Assembly (NCBI GenBank): GCA_024280535.1
Contig: JAJRPY010000132.1
Location: 1 to 22,421, forward strand
Source of the DNA: Gammaproteobacteria bacterium
GTDB taxonomy: Bacteria; Pseudomonadota; Gammaproteobacteria; PS1; Pseudothioglobaceae
Direction: 5' to 3'
Length of the DNA stretch: 22,421 nucleotides
Shown: positions 8,166 to 17,611 of the stretch, piece by piece
How positions within the stretch are numbered: the stretch's first letter is position 1
Layout of the letters: each line of letters opens with the position of its first letter
Notes under the pieces: generated by a model
The model's input: the letters and a program-made list of their open reading frames with translations, nothing else
What the model was told of the DNA's origin: nothing
Database searches by the model: none
Program-made: the position numbers and the translations under genes

Positions 8166-8603
8166 ATGCAAAGGCCTCTTTTAGTGGTATTGGCAATATT
8201 TTTACCAGCTTGTGGGCAAGACAAGCCAACAGATGCGCAAATCAAACAACAGTATTACGTTAATTTTGATAAAGTAGAAGGGTTTTTTAAGATACTTGAT
8301 TATAAAAAAATTAACGGCTACAAAGAAAAAGACAGTATTTATATTGCTGAAATAAACACCAAAATAGAGTATCTAATAGATTTTAATGAGTTTATTAATA
8401 AAATGGTTGAGCAGATATATCAGCAGATGCCTTTTAAAAGTGACCAGAAAAATAAAAAAGCAGCAAAGTAGCAACTTGAATTTATATACAAAAGAACAAT
8501 GGGTGTATTTAAAACTGGTGATTTTTTAGAAAACAAACTGGATTTACAATTTATCAATACAGAAAACGGCTGGGTATTAAAACAAGTCAATAAAAGACCT
8601 TAA
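8166..8603 (+). pseudogene. Small lipoprotein gene interrupted by an in-frame amber codon
   Basis: An AAAGAG ribosome site precedes the ATG at 8166. The product begins with a short lipoprotein signal (MQRPLLVVLAIFLPAC, lipidated Cys16), so the mature part would be membrane-anchored. The frame stops at TAG 8469-8471 after 101 residues. The same frame then runs open for another 43 codons to TAA at 8601-8603, and the extension (LEFIYKRTMGVFKTGDF, then QFINTENGWVLKQ) has protein-like composition ending in a typical small-lipoprotein C-terminus. The parsimonious reading is a 145-residue ancestral lipoprotein split by a point mutation. A functional short form (8166-8471) or amber readthrough cannot be excluded. 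The family was not recognised. Confidence 0.6.
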
Positions 8604-8650
8604 ATTCGCCTTATAAGCGCGCCTAGTTTATGGGTTGGGTTGTAGTGGAC

Positions 8651-8676
8651 TAATCAAACGGGTTAAGGATTGATTA
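8651..8676. repeat. 7-bp inverted repeat between the lipoprotein gene and the tmRNA 3' end
   Basis: The arms TAATCAA (8651-8657) and TTGATTA (8670-8676) flank a 12-base loop. It lies just beyond the 3' end of ssrA and after the lipoprotein gene, so it could help end transcription from either side. Neither side has a convincing T-run. Confidence 0.3.
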
Positions 8677-8685
8677 GATTAAATT

Positions 8686-9032
8686 TGGTGGAGATGGCGG
8701 GGATCGAACCCGCGTCCGAAAACCTTCAAACAAAGAGTCTACATGCTTAGCTTGGTCAATTTGAGTTAGCCATCTACCACCCGACCATCAGGGATGTAAA
8801 CAGCGATTTCAGCAAGTTTTAACCGGATTATCCTGAAAAAATAATCCTAGCGAGTCTGTAAGCGACCGCCATCTTAAAAGTACAGACAACCTCTAAGGGG
8901 CGGCTAGCTATGCAGCTAGAGCGTAGTTGTTTTCGTTTGCAACTATATTTTTAAAGCATATTTTTACGAGTTATCTTTATCCTCGGCATGCGTCCTTGAG
9001 ATCCAACTCCTCGTCGAAGCCATGTCATCCCC
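8686..9032 (-). ncRNA. ssrA: Transfer-messenger RNA (tmRNA), tag ANENNYALAA
   Basis: Read on the minus strand, the 347-base RNA starts GGGGATG and ends CATCTCC-ACCA. These ends pair as a 7-bp acceptor stem with G-U at position 3, the alanine identity element, and CCA is encoded. The 3' T-arm reads GCGGGTTCGATCCCCGC. The tag frame is at 8908-8940: GCA AAC GAA AAC AAC TAC GCT CTA GCT GCA TAG, encoding ANENNYALAA, close to E. coli ANDENYALAA and ending in the LAA degron. tmRNA with SmpB rescues stalled ribosomes and marks the nascent chains for proteolysis. It is one-piece, not permuted. Confidence 0.97.
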
Positions 9033-9043
9033 AGGGGGTGGGA

Positions 9044-9052
9044 ATTATAACA
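9044..9052 (-). promoter_or_regulatory. Extended -10 promoter of tmRNA
   Basis: The minus strand reads TGTTATAAT, a perfect extended -10, twelve bases before the mature 5' end. No -35 match is evident, and the region further upstream lies within the 3' end of tyrS. The placement fits a transcript trimmed at its 5' end by RNase P. Confidence 0.7.
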
Positions 9053-9058
9053 CTAAAT

Positions 9059-10243
9059 TTAAGCAAGGGTAACTTTTGCGAATTTTCTTTTACCGACTTG
9101 ATAAATGGCAGTACCTATCTCAGGCTCAAGATTTTTGTCTGTAATTTTTTCACCTTCAATTTTTGCAGCGCCATCTTTAATCATTCTAAAAGCATCAGAG
9201 GTTGAGTTTACTAATCCAGCCTCTTTTAATAAATTGGCAATTTTAATGCCGGCGTTGAGGTTAAATTCGGGCATTTCATCGGGTATTTTGTTTTTAGCAA
9301 AGCGATTGATGAAATTTTGCTGGGCTTGCTGGGCGGATTCTACATTATGAAAACGGCTAATAATTTCTTCAGCTAGGAGGAATTTAATGTCTCTTGGATT
9401 TTTGCCTTGTGCTACTTCTTGTTTTAAGTTGGCAATAGTTTCTAGGCTTTTAAAGCTTAGCAACTCAAAATAACGCCACATTAATTCGTCTGAAATAGAC
9501 ATAATTTGACCAAACATAGTATCAGCATCAGCATCAATGGCAATGTAATTATTGAGCGATTTGGACATTTTTTGTACGCCGTCCAAGCCTTCTAAAATTG
9601 GCATGGTGAGAATGACTTGCTGCTCTTTTGCATAGCGCTTTTGCAATCCTCTACCCATTAGTAGATTAAATTTTTGGTCGGTGCCGCCAATTTCAATGTC
9701 GCTTTCTAATACGACAGAATCATAGCCCTGAATCAGTGGGTATAAAAATTCGTGAAGGGCAATATCATCCCCATTTTTATAGCGCGCTTCAAAATCGTTG
9801 CGTTCCAGCATTCGAGCCACCGTTCGCATTGAGGCCAGTTTGATAAATTCGATTGGGGTTAGTTTGTCCATCCACTCAGAGTTAAAAACAACACGGGTTT
9901 TATCTTTGTCTAGAATTTTAAACACTTGCTCGGTGTAACTTTTGGCATTTTTGATGACTTGCGCCCTTGAAAGAGGCGGTCTGGTTTTGCTTTTGCCAGT
10001 TGGGTCGCCAATCATGGCAGTAAAGTCGCCGATGAGAAATTGAATTTCATGACCCAAATCTTGCAACATTTTGAGTTTGTTAATGAGTACCGTATGCCCT
10101 AAATGTAGGTCTGGTGCGGTAGGATCAAAGCCCGCTTTGATTTTTAATATTTTTTTGCGCTTGAGTTTGTCTTTAAGTTCTGTAAGCGGCAATATTTCAT
10201 CACTACCGCGTTGGAATATTGCCAGTGTTTCGTTTATATCCAT
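9059..10243 (-). CDS. tyrS: Tyrosyl-tRNA synthetase
   Basis: TyrRS joins tyrosine to tRNA-Tyr. The 394 residues contain the class I HIGH-like signature HLGH (47-50) after FDPTAPDL, the tyrosine-pocket segment around [22 protein letters not shown], and KMSKS at 225-229. A C-terminal S4 RNA-binding domain covers about 330-394. The length and HLGH version suggest the TyrZ-like branch rather than the E. coli TyrS branch. It is preceded on the same strand by two tiny coupled ORFs; the nearer ends seven bases before this start, so the three may share a transcript. The tmRNA promoter lies at its 3' end. Confidence 0.96.
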   Translation of the reverse strand: MDINETLAIFQRGSDEILPLTELKDKLKRKKILKIKAGFDPTAPDLHLGHTVLINKLKMLQDLGHEIQFLIGDFTAMIGDPTGKSKTRPPLSRAQVIKNAKSYTEQVFKILDKDKTRVVFNSEWMDKLTPIEFIKLASMRTVARMLERNDFEARYKNGDDIALHEFLYPLIQGYDSVVLESDIEIGGTDQKFNLLMGRGLQKRYAKEQQVILTMPILEGLDGVQKMSKSLNNYIAIDADADTMFGQIMSISDELMWRYFELLSFKSLETIANLKQEVAQGKNPRDIKFLLAEEIISRFHNVESAQQAQQNFINRFAKNKIPDEMPEFNLNAGIKIANLLKEAGLVNSTSDAFRMIKDGAAKIEGEKITDKNLEPEIGTAIYQVGKRKFAKVTLA

Positions 10244-10249
10244 TTAAAT

Positions 10250-10411
10250 TTAACGATTTTTTCCGTAGCCGAAGCCACTTACTAACACACTGGAAACTAA
10301 TTCAGCTAAACGCACCTCTTTATCATTGTCTGATTTATATTTTTCGGTATCAGAAATAGTGCTGAATAATGCAATTTCTCTGTCGTTAATCTGGATTTCG
10401 GATTTCGGCAT
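10250..10411 (-). CDS. Unrecognised 53-residue ORF, translationally coupled to the ORF upstream
   Basis: On the minus strand an ATG at 10411-10409 opens a 53-codon frame ending in TAA at 10252-10250. Its ATG overlaps the stop of the preceding ORF as TAATG, a classic coupling arrangement. The product begins MPKSEIQINDREIALF, is hydrophilic with an amphipathic middle (EVRLAELVSSVLVSG) and ends GFGYGKNR. It has no signal peptide and no cysteine. tyrS starts seven bases downstream. The family was not recognised. Coupling and spacing argue for a real gene, but it is short enough to be uncertain. Confidence 0.5.
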   Translation of the reverse strand: MPKSEIQINDREIALFSTISDTEKYKSDNDKEVRLAELVSSVLVSGFGYGKNR

Positions 10412-10602
10412 TACAGCCTCTTCTTTCTTAGTACAGGGTGGTCATACTCTACAAGAAAGGAACCAGTATCGATACTATTCCAGTCATGGTTGATTTGATA
10501 GCGCGTCCTTACAACATTTTGGTTGAATGTCTTATCAGACATCATTTTTGTATATTCTGAAATGGTTAAAGATTCTGATTTTGTTGGGCTTAATATATCC
10601 AT
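10411..10602 (-). CDS. Unrecognised 63-residue ORF at the head of the tyrS unit
   Basis: The 63-residue hydrophilic product begins MDILSPTKSESLTISEY and ends in a basic stretch (HPVLRKKRL). The middle (NVVRTRYQINHDW, then DTGSFLVEYDHP) looks like a small beta-rich domain. No family was recognised, and there is no signal peptide or membrane segment. Its stop overlaps the ATG of the next ORF (TAATG). The upstream DNA is very AT-rich with TATAAT-like boxes but has no good -35 or strong ribosome site. Two small coupled genes can suggest a regulator pair or a toxin-antitoxin pair, but nothing in these residues identifies either. Confidence 0.5.
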   Translation of the reverse strand: MDILSPTKSESLTISEYTKMMSDKTFNQNVVRTRYQINHDWNSIDTGSFLVEYDHPVLRKKRL

Positions 10603-10665
10603 GTCTATAGGTTTGTATATTATATTATTGAGAAAATTATATAATACATAATGATTGTATAGTAA

Positions 10666-11925
10666 TTATTTTCTAATATGTCCATCCCCTAAAACGATAA
10701 ATTTTTGGGAAGTGAGCCCTTCTAAGCCAACGGGGCCGCGTACGTGGAATTTGTCGGTGCTGATGCCAATTTCTGCACCAAGTCCATATTCGAAGCCGTC
10801 TGCAAAGGCGCTAGAGGCGTTAATCATCACTGAGGAGGCGTCCACTTCGGCTAGAAATCTGCGTCCTGAGGTGTAATTTTCAGTGACGATGGATTCGGTA
10901 TGGCCTGAGCCATGTTGCTCGATATGCTCGATGGCGTCGGACATTGAAGTGACGATTCGAATAGACAGAATGGCGTCTAAATATTCTGTATCCCAGTCGT
11001 TGGTGGTTGCTTTGAGGATTTGATTGGACAGTTTGAGTGTTTGCTCGCAGCCGCGAAGTTCAACGCCTTTGGCAAGGTATTGAGCGATTAATTCGGGCAA
11101 TATTCGGGCGACTGCACCGCTGTGAACCAATAAAGTTTCCATGGCATTACATACGCCGTAACGACGAGTTTTGGCATTGAAGGCAATGTTGATGGCTTTT
11201 TCGGTGTCAGCGTCTTTGTCGATATAGGTGTGGCAAATGCCGTTTAGGTGCTTAATCACTGGCATAGTGGCTGCCTCGCTAATGGCTTCAACTAAGCCTT
11301 TGCCGCCTCGTGGGATAATCGCATCAACATAAGCACCGGCTTTGACGAGTGCTGAAACTGCTGCCCGGTCGGTGGTGTTAATCAATTGTATACAATGTTC
11401 GTTTAAGCCAGCATCAATCAAGCCATTTTTGACACAGGCATAGAGTGCAAGATTTGAATGAATAGCCTCTGATCCGCCCCGCAAAATAGCACCATTGCCT
11501 GATTTAAGACACAATGCAGCAGCATCAATGGTTACGTTTGGGCGGGATTCGTAGATGATGCCAATCACCCCTAAAGGCACGCGCATTTTGCCGATTTGGA
11601 TGCCACTGGGGCGGTAGTTAAGATCGGTTATTGCGCCGATTGGGTCGGGTAAATTGGCGATTTGATTAAGGCTTTCGATAATTGCGTCTAGGCGCTGATC
11701 GTCTAGCATTAATCGATCAATTAAGGCGTTGTCCAGTCCTTTGTTTTTGCCATTTTCAAGGTCTGTTTGATTGGCTGAGAGGATGTTGGTTCGATGCTGG
11801 TTAATCTGCTCGGCAATGTTGAGTAATACCGTGTTCTTTTCTGATGTGGTGGCGCATCTAAGCGATTTGGCGGCAGTTTTGGCGTTTTTTCCTAATTCGC
11901 TGATTAGCGTGTTTATTGAGACCAT
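10666..11925 (-). CDS. proA: Gamma-glutamyl phosphate reductase
   Basis: ProA reduces gamma-glutamyl phosphate with NADPH to glutamate-5-semialdehyde, the second step of proline synthesis. The 419 residues are of aldehyde-dehydrogenase type and match the family length. Recognisable segments are [37 protein letters not shown], the catalytic cysteine in [13 protein letters not shown] (Cys259) and the ending [13 protein letters not shown]. The start overlaps the 3' end of holA by 13 bases. proB is not in the window. Confidence 0.97.
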   Translation of the reverse strand: MVSINTLISELGKNAKTAAKSLRCATTSEKNTVLLNIAEQINQHRTNILSANQTDLENGKNKGLDNALIDRLMLDDQRLDAIIESLNQIANLPDPIGAITDLNYRPSGIQIGKMRVPLGVIGIIYESRPNVTIDAAALCLKSGNGAILRGGSEAIHSNLALYACVKNGLIDAGLNEHCIQLINTTDRAAVSALVKAGAYVDAIIPRGGKGLVEAISEAATMPVIKHLNGICHTYIDKDADTEKAINIAFNAKTRRYGVCNAMETLLVHSGAVARILPELIAQYLAKGVELRGCEQTLKLSNQILKATTNDWDTEYLDAILSIRIVTSMSDAIEHIEQHGSGHTESIVTENYTSGRRFLAEVDASSVMINASSAFADGFEYGLGAEIGISTDKFHVRGPVGLEGLTSQKFIVLGDGHIRK

Positions 11926-12932
11926 GGGTTTTTTCCGGCTAAGGTTAATAAAATTGTGAGTAATTCGTCTATCACGTTAAGATTATCCACACCTTTGATG
12001 GAACGGTCAATGCGGCCTAGTGATAATAATATTTTTTGTAAGCGTTGATAAGGGTGGCGTTTCAGAATGTTGGTGATAACTGGTTTTCTTTTTGCCCAAA
12101 CACGATAGGTTTGCAAAATGGCGTTGATGTCGTTATTTTGATGTAACTCAATTGACATACTAATGATATTTTTTATTTCTCGATACAGTGAACTGTTGAG
12201 TTGGATGGGCATGGCAGTATCACTTAACAGTGTGCGGTAAATTTTTCTTACTTGGGTGGTATCACCCAATAGGGCAGCATCGATTAAGCCATAAATGGTG
12301 TATTTAGATTGTTCCTGAGCCTGTGCTAAAAAATCTTGAGTGTTAATTGTGCCATCAGGATAGGCCATTTTGAGTTTTTGAATTTCTTGCATGGCGGCTA
12401 GTAAATTGCCTTCGGTGTAAAAGGCAATGCTTTGGGATACTTCTTGATTGGCAGTTAGGCCGATGGTGGCCATGTGGTTGTTAATCCAGCCAACTAAATG
12501 ATCGGTGGATATTTCCCAGTGTTGGATAACGCTGCCGTGCTGTTCTAGGGTTTTGAACCATTTGCTTTTTTGTTGCGCTAAATCCAGTTTGCCAGTGGAA
12601 ATAATGAGCAAAATATCGCTAGGGATGTTGCTGGCAAGTGCGGTTAGTGCTTTGGAGCCTTTGATGCCAATTTTGCCTGTTTTAAGCCTGCATTCAATGA
12701 TGCGCTTGGGTGAAAATAAAGAAGTATTGGCAATTTCGGCAGTGATTAACCCCCAATCAAAATGGCCATCAATATCAAAATTGGTTTTTTCGTCAAAACC
12801 GGCTTGTTTAGCGGCTGATAGGATGGCGCTTAGGCTTTGATCAATTAATAACGACTCTGCGCCGAAAGCAAAATAGAGTGATTCTAGTTTGCTGGAAAGT
12901 TGAGCGTTGAGCGCTTCTGGTTTAATTCTCAT
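11913..12932 (-). CDS. holA: DNA polymerase III subunit delta
   Basis: HolA is the clamp-loader subunit that opens the beta sliding clamp. The 339 residues (E. coli 343) have the family's start ([12 protein letters not shown], then [14 protein letters not shown]), the KRIIECRL segment with a following KLDL..QKSKWFK element, and the helical C-terminal collar domain with [23 protein letters not shown]. Delta lacks a Walker P-loop, and none is present. It overlaps lptE by 11 bases and proA by 13, giving a tight lptE-holA-proA unit. The lptE-holA order is conserved in gammaproteobacteria, where nadD often follows. Confidence 0.94.
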   Translation of the reverse strand: MRIKPEALNAQLSSKLESLYFAFGAESLLIDQSLSAILSAAKQAGFDEKTNFDIDGHFDWGLITAEIANTSLFSPKRIIECRLKTGKIGIKGSKALTALASNIPSDILLIISTGKLDLAQQKSKWFKTLEQHGSVIQHWEISTDHLVGWINNHMATIGLTANQEVSQSIAFYTEGNLLAAMQEIQKLKMAYPDGTINTQDFLAQAQEQSKYTIYGLIDAALLGDTTQVRKIYRTLLSDTAMPIQLNSSLYREIKNIISMSIELHQNNDINAILQTYRVWAKRKPVITNILKRHPYQRLQKILLSLGRIDRSIKGVDNLNVIDELLTILLTLAGKNPWSQ

Positions 12933-13380
12933 TGAATGCTGATAATCGTCTGATGAGTTGGTTAATAAGGGTGTTTCTTAATTGGGTGTAGCTTGTTTTA
13001 ATTTGCAACCTATCGGCTTGGGAAGAATTGGTTATTTTTTTCAGATGCGTTTGGGCGCTTAAATCTTGTGATAATAGTATGTTTTGATTGGCATCCAGAA
13101 TGCTGATGGGTACGGTTAAACTGAGTGTATAACTGGTGGCAGTATTGTTGGTTGTGTATGAGGCAATGTGTTGTTTTTGAACTTCTGCACCGATTTTGAT
13201 AGTTAGATTTTGTACGCTGTCCTGATTAAATTTTTTGTTTAATGCAATGGCAAAGTTATTTGCCTGATTGCTGATAATAACGGCATTTAATTCGCTGTTT
13301 TTGGCTATGTGAAATCCGCATGAACTTAAGCTTAATAGGGTAGCGACAAGGATGGCAACTAATAGGGGTATTTTAGACAC
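12922..13380 (-). CDS. lptE: LPS-assembly lipoprotein LptE
   Basis: LptE plugs the LptD barrel and helps place lipopolysaccharide in the outer leaflet. The 152-residue product has a lipoprotein signal with the lipobox LSSC (Cys21), followed by GFHI, the family's characteristic GF motif after the lipidated cysteine. The middle contains the expected beta-alpha pattern, including the YTLSLTVPISILDANQNILLSQ strand pair. It is shorter than E. coli LptE (193). The identity is strengthened by holA directly downstream. It is divergent from ftsH; leuS, the usual upstream neighbour, is absent here. Confidence 0.87.
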   Translation of the reverse strand: MSKIPLLVAILVATLLSLSSCGFHIAKNSELNAVIISNQANNFAIALNKKFNQDSVQNLTIKIGAEVQKQHIASYTTNNTATSYTLSLTVPISILDANQNILLSQDLSAQTHLKKITNSSQADRLQIKTSYTQLRNTLINQLIRRLSAFNEN

Positions 13381-13413
13381 GAAAAGCAGTTTTGTTGATT
13401 TAGTAAGTTAAGA

Positions 13414-13422
13414 ATTATGACA
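13414..13422 (-). promoter_or_regulatory. Candidate extended -10 promoter for lptE-holA-proA
   Basis: The minus strand reads TGTCATAAT, one mismatch from the extended -10 consensus, 34 bases before the lptE start. The -35 region is poor. Confidence 0.45.
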
Positions 13423-13464
13423 GAATTTGCATTTATTTGTTGAAAAAACCTTGAAAAAATTTCA

Positions 13465-13499
13465 TTGGCTCATACATAAGAGGGCTTATAGGGTATAGT
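13465..13499 (+). promoter_or_regulatory. Candidate promoter region of ftsH-folP-glmM
   Basis: A TTGGCT box (13465-13470) stands 16 bases before TATAGG (13487-13492), and a better -10, TATAGT, follows at 13494-13499. The latter lies in a small palindrome, GGGTA-TAGT-TACCC, which could be an operator or chance. Which box is used cannot be told from sequence. Confidence 0.35.
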
Positions 13500-13532
13500 T
13501 ACCCGTCTATTTTATAATTTTAGTATTGATTC

Positions 13533-15449
13533 ATGTTTAAAAATTTATTATTATGGCTGGTATTAGGCAGCGCGCTTGTTTCTATTTTTAACCAATTTGG
13601 AGCAGGCAATGAGACCAGTAAGATTGATTATTCTGAGTTTATTCAAAGCGTTAAGCAAGGCGATGTCTCTAAGGTGACGATTGCTGGTAGCAGTATTTCT
13701 GGTGTGGGTGCAGGGGGTGAGCAGTTTTCCACCTATTCACCTGGCGATTTAGGGCTGATTGGTGATTTGTTAGATAATGGGGTTAATATTATTGCTGTGC
13801 CGCCTGAAAAAGACGGGTTTTTTAAGCAGTTAATTCTTTCGTTGGCGCCAATTATTTTATTAATTGCCGTTATTCTTTATACTATGAAAGGTGCTGGCGG
13901 TGCCATGGGTGGCAAAAATCCGATGAGTTTTGGCAAATCTAAGGCACGTTTAATCACTAAAGATGAAGCCAATGTCACGTTTGATGATGTTGCTGGGGTT
14001 GAAGAGGCCAAAGAGGATGTGGCAGAATTGGTCGATTTTTTATCCAATCCAAACAAATTCACCAAAGTGGGTGGCAAAATTCCCAAAGGTGTTTTGTTGG
14101 TAGGCCCTCCAGGTACGGGAAAAACCTTATTAGCCAAAGCCATTGCGGGCGAAGCGCAAGTGCCATTTTTCTTTATTTCGGGTTCTGATTTTGTAGAAAT
14201 GTTTGTGGGCGTTGGTGCCTCACGCGTTCGTGATATGTTTGAGCAGGCTAAGAAAAATGCCCCATGTATTATTTTTATTGATGAAATTGATGCCGTGGGT
14301 CGCCAGCGTGGTGCGGGTATGGGTGGTGGTCATGATGAGCGTGAGCAAACATTGAACCAAATGTTGGTTGAAATGGATGGTTTTGAGGGGTCGGAGGGCA
14401 TTATTGTCATTGCGGCGACTAACCGCCCAGATGTGCTAGATCCTGCGTTATTGCGCCCTGGACGTTTTGACCGCCAAGTGATGGTTGGCTTGCCAGATAT
14501 TGAAGGTCGTAATGCTATTTTAAAAGTGCATATGCGCAAATTGCCGATTGCTAAAAATGTTAAATCCAGTAGCATTGCCAAAGGTACGCCTGGTTTTTCA
14601 GGTGCTGATTTGGCTAATTTATGTAATGAGGCCGCCTTGTTGGCCGCTGGAAAAGACAAAGAATTGGTTGGCATGCACGAATTTGAAAAAGCCAAAGATA
14701 AAATTATGATGGGCGCTGAGCGTAAATCTATGGCGATGGATGAATCTGAAAAAGAAATGACGGCGTATCACGAAGCAGGGCATGCTATTGTTGGTCGTTT
14801 GGTGCCTGAACATGACCCTGTTTATAAGGTGAGTATTATTCCTAGGGGCAGGGCGTTAGGAGTAACTATGTTTTTGCCAGAAAAAGATACTTATAGTATT
14901 TCCAAACGTAAATTAAACTCTCAAATTTCCTCATTATTTGGCGGTCGTCTTGCAGAGGAGTTGATATACGGTGCGGATGCGGTGACTACGGGGGCGAGTA
15001 ATGATATTGAGCGCGCAACAGAAATTGCACATAAGATGGTTAAGCAATGGGGTATGTCGGACGCACTAGGCCCATTAGCTTATGGTGAAGACGATGGCGA
15101 GGTGTTTTTAGGTCGCCAAGTGACTAAGCATAAGCATATTTCAGAAGATACTTTTAAAGTGATTGATGCTGAAATTCGGCATATTATTGATGTGAATTAT
15201 CAAGTAGCAAAAAAGATTTTGACAGACAATAAAGATATTTTGATTGAGATGACCAAGGCGTTAGTAGAGTTTGAGACTATTGATAAAGCGCAAATTGATG
15301 ATTTGATGAATAGAAGACCAGTTAGAGAAGCGGCCGTGGTGGTGGATTCTGAAGTGGTATCGACCGAGTTGGGTCGAGGGGGTGAGGTGGCAGAAGCGGC
15401 TGATGATGCGAGCAATGATCCGGTCGATGAAAATCCTCAGGTTGCTTGA
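13533..15449 (+). CDS. ftsH: ATP-dependent zinc metalloprotease FtsH
   Basis: FtsH is the essential membrane-anchored AAA+ protease that removes damaged membrane proteins and, in enterobacteria, sigma32 and LpxC. The 638 residues show a first membrane span at about 4-21, a periplasmic domain, and a second span at about 100-118. The AAA module has Walker A GPPGTGKT (191-198), Walker [12 protein letters not shown] and the second region of homology ([21 protein letters not shown]). The zinc site is HEAGH (413-417), with the third ligand in [10 protein letters not shown]. The C-terminal tail is acidic and low in complexity. folP follows after 12 bases. ftsH-folP-glmM is a conserved gammaproteobacterial operon. 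Confidence 0.98.
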   Translation: MFKNLLLWLVLGSALVSIFNQFGAGNETSKIDYSEFIQSVKQGDVSKVTIAGSSISGVGAGGEQFSTYSPGDLGLIGDLLDNGVNIIAVPPEKDGFFKQLILSLAPIILLIAVILYTMKGAGGAMGGKNPMSFGKSKARLITKDEANVTFDDVAGVEEAKEDVAELVDFLSNPNKFTKVGGKIPKGVLLVGPPGTGKTLLAKAIAGEAQVPFFFISGSDFVEMFVGVGASRVRDMFEQAKKNAPCIIFIDEIDAVGRQRGAGMGGGHDEREQTLNQMLVEMDGFEGSEGIIVIAATNRPDVLDPALLRPGRFDRQVMVGLPDIEGRNAILKVHMRKLPIAKNVKSSSIAKGTPGFSGADLANLCNEAALLAAGKDKELVGMHEFEKAKDKIMMGAERKSMAMDESEKEMTAYHEAGHAIVGRLVPEHDPVYKVSIIPRGRALGVTMFLPEKDTYSISKRKLNSQISSLFGGRLAEELIYGADAVTTGASNDIERATEIAHKMVKQWGMSDALGPLAYGEDDGEVFLGRQVTKHKHISEDTFKVIDAEIRHIIDVNYQVAKKILTDNKDILIEMTKALVEFETIDKAQIDDLMNRRPVREAAVVVDSEVVSTELGRGGEVAEAADDASNDPVDENPQVA

Positions 15450-15461
15450 TATAGCGCGATA

Positions 15462-16277
15462 ATGTCGTCTGGTAAGATGCCTTTGATTATGGGGGTGCTG
15501 AATGTCACGCCAGATTCTTTTTCTGATGGCGGACAATATGTTGACCCAGAGTTGGCCATAGCCAGTGCTAAGCGCATGGTAATTCAAGGTGCTGATATTA
15601 TTGATGTTGGTGGTGAATCAACGCGCCCAGGTGCCAAACCTGTTAGCGAGCGGGATGAGATTAATCGGGTGGTACCTGTGATTAAGGCGTTATCCACGCA
15701 AATTAGTATGCCTATTTCAATTGATACCTCAAAACCAGCAGTGATGAAATTGGCTGTTAAAGCGGGGGCTAGTATGATTAATGATGTGAACGCATTGCAG
15801 GCTAAAGGCGCGCTGGAGATGGCGTATTCACTGGCTGTAGATGTGTGTTTGATGCACAAGCAAGGCATGCCCGAAACTATGCAAACCAAGCCACTATATC
15901 AGGATGTTGTGACAGATATTAAACATTTTTTTGAGCAACGAATTGATGCTTGTGTGCAAGTAGGTATTCCTAGGCATAAGATTATTTTAGACCCTGGATT
16001 TGGTTTTGGCAAAACCCTTGAGCATAATTTGGAGATACTGCGTCGGTTTGGTGAATTTAAGCAATTTAAGTTAAGATTATTGGCTGGATTGTCCAGAAAA
16101 TCAATGATTGGTGCCATATTGGATGATAGGCAAGTTGAAAGCAGAGTGGTTGGCAGTGTGGCAGGCGCTATAATAGCCGTTCAACGTGGGGCAAATATGG
16201 TGCGAGTGCACGATGTTTTAGAAACTAAAGATGCACTGCGAATAGTGCAAGCAGCAAGTGGAGATACAATTGGCTAA
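15462..16277 (+). CDS. folP: Dihydropteroate synthase
   Basis: FolP condenses p-aminobenzoate with 6-hydroxymethyl-dihydropterin pyrophosphate in folate synthesis and is the sulfonamide target. The 271-residue TIM barrel shows [12 protein letters not shown] (13-24), [41 protein letters not shown] and the SRKSMIG loop, all signatures of the family. No strong ribosome site precedes the ATG at 15462, so coupling to ftsH is likely. An alternative ATG at 15477 would also keep all motifs. It overlaps the glmM start. Confidence 0.96.
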   Translation: MSSGKMPLIMGVLNVTPDSFSDGGQYVDPELAIASAKRMVIQGADIIDVGGESTRPGAKPVSERDEINRVVPVIKALSTQISMPISIDTSKPAVMKLAVKAGASMINDVNALQAKGALEMAYSLAVDVCLMHKQGMPETMQTKPLYQDVVTDIKHFFEQRIDACVQVGIPRHKIILDPGFGFGKTLEHNLEILRRFGEFKQFKLRLLAGLSRKSMIGAILDDRQVESRVVGSVAGAIIAVQRGANMVRVHDVLETKDALRIVQAASGDTIG

Positions 16278-17595
16278 TTATTTTGGTACAGATGGCATTC
16301 GAGGTGAAGTGGGCGTTGAACCCATTACCGCAGATTTTTTCTTAAAACTGGGTTGGGCAGTTGGCTCAGTTTTGTCAGAACAGGGCAAAGCCAGTGTAGT
16401 GATTGGCAAAGATACGCGTATATCAGGTTATTTGTTTGAATCAGCATTGGAGGCGGGGTTTTTGTCCGCTGGTGTGGATGTGGGTTTATTGGGGCCTATG
16501 CCGACACCGGCGATTGCCTATTTAACACAAACTTATAATGCCAGTGCTGGAGTGGTGGTCAGTGCTTCGCATAATCAATTTCAAGATAATGGCGTTAAGT
16601 TTTTTTCTGCCAAGGGTCTGAAGATGAGCGAGACAGATCAGGCAAATATTGAGAAAAAATTGTCCGAACCAATGATTAGCCTAAGTGCTGAAAAAATTGG
16701 CAAAGCCTATCGACATGAACAATCATTTGGGCGATATATTGAATTTTGCAAGGCGACTTTTGATCGTTCGGTTAATTTAAACCAGCTTAGTTTGGTGATT
16801 GATTGTGCCAATGGTGCCACGTATCATATTGCTGAGAATGTGTTTTCTGAACTCGGCGCTAGCGTGCACGTTATCAACAACACGCCGGATGGGTTTAATA
16901 TTAATCAACAGTGTGGCGCTACGGATACCCAACATTTGCAACAAGTTGTGCTTGAAACGGGCGCTGATTTGGGCATTGCCTTTGATGGCGATGGCGATCG
17001 TTTAATGATGGTGGATGATAAAGGTGTATTGATTGATGGCGATCAGTTGGTGTGCATTATTGCCAAGGCGTGGAAGGCACAAAATCGATTGACTAATAAT
17101 ATTGTGGTTGGCACCAAAATGACCAATCTGGGCGTACGCCATCAATTGCGTGATTTAAATATTCAATTTATTGAGGCCGATGTGGGCGATCGTTACGTGA
17201 TGGAAGAGATGCAAAACCACGGTGCTATTTTGGGCGGTGAGGGTTCGGGTCATATCATTTGCTTAGATAAAACCACCTCAGGAGACGGTATTATTGCTGC
17301 ATTGCAAGTACTGGAGGTGCTGATAAAAAGCCAGGCAAAATTGTCAGAATTGGCTAATGAGATGGTTAAATATCCGCAAGTATTGATTAATGTTCGCACC
17401 AAAAATAAAGTCAATCTGGACAATCATCAGCCATTAATAGCCGCGATTAAAGATGCTGAAATGGCGTTAGGCGATGAAGGGCGTGTGTTAATTCGAGCCT
17501 CTGGCACCGAGCCACTAATTCGCGTTATGGTAGAGGCTAAAGATGTGGATACTACGCAACAATATGCTGAAAAACTGGCGAATGTATTGCGCTAA
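16270..17595 (+). CDS. glmM: Phosphoglucosamine mutase
   Basis: GlmM converts glucosamine-6-phosphate to glucosamine-1-phosphate for UDP-GlcNAc, feeding peptidoglycan and LPS. The motifs are YFGTDGIRG at the N-terminus, the phosphoserine loop VVVSASHN (catalytic Ser100), the Mg-binding DGDGDR (239-244), GGEGSGHI, and the phosphate-binding [12 protein letters not shown] near the end. I place the start at TTG 16270, giving 441 residues (E. coli 445). A GGAG ribosome site lies six bases upstream at 16260-16263, and this start gives the family's short lead before YFGTDG. A GTG at 16258 would add four residues. The start overlaps the folP stop by eight bases. Confidence 0.96.
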   Translation: MANYFGTDGIRGEVGVEPITADFFLKLGWAVGSVLSEQGKASVVIGKDTRISGYLFESALEAGFLSAGVDVGLLGPMPTPAIAYLTQTYNASAGVVVSASHNQFQDNGVKFFSAKGLKMSETDQANIEKKLSEPMISLSAEKIGKAYRHEQSFGRYIEFCKATFDRSVNLNQLSLVIDCANGATYHIAENVFSELGASVHVINNTPDGFNINQQCGATDTQHLQQVVLETGADLGIAFDGDGDRLMMVDDKGVLIDGDQLVCIIAKAWKAQNRLTNNIVVGTKMTNLGVRHQLRDLNIQFIEADVGDRYVMEEMQNHGAILGGEGSGHIICLDKTTSGDGIIAALQVLEVLIKSQAKLSELANEMVKYPQVLINVRTKNKVNLDNHQPLIAAIKDAEMALGDEGRVLIRASGTEPLIRVMVEAKDVDTTQQYAEKLANVLR

Positions 17596-17611
17596 CGTCT
17601 AAATTTACTGC

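Noticed and set aside
8927..9205. Plus-strand 92-codon frame across the tmRNA and tyrS ends
   Set aside because: It is antisense to a confident tmRNA gene and to tyrS, and its residues look like non-coding sequence.
10250..10602. Calling the two mini-ORFs a toxin-antitoxin system
   Set aside because: The overlap fits, but neither product shows a toxin or DNA-binding motif, so the label would be a guess.
13450..13475. Sigma32-like heat-shock promoter before ftsH (CTTGAAA followed by a GCTCATAC-like box)
   Set aside because: The spacing between the boxes is about 11 bases, shorter than the usual 13-15, and the -10 matches poorly. The idea comes mainly from knowing that ftsH is heat-shock regulated in E. 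coli.
15261..15587. Minus-strand 108-codon frame across the ftsH-folP junction
   Set aside because: It is antisense to two well-identified genes with no start signal or recognisable domain.
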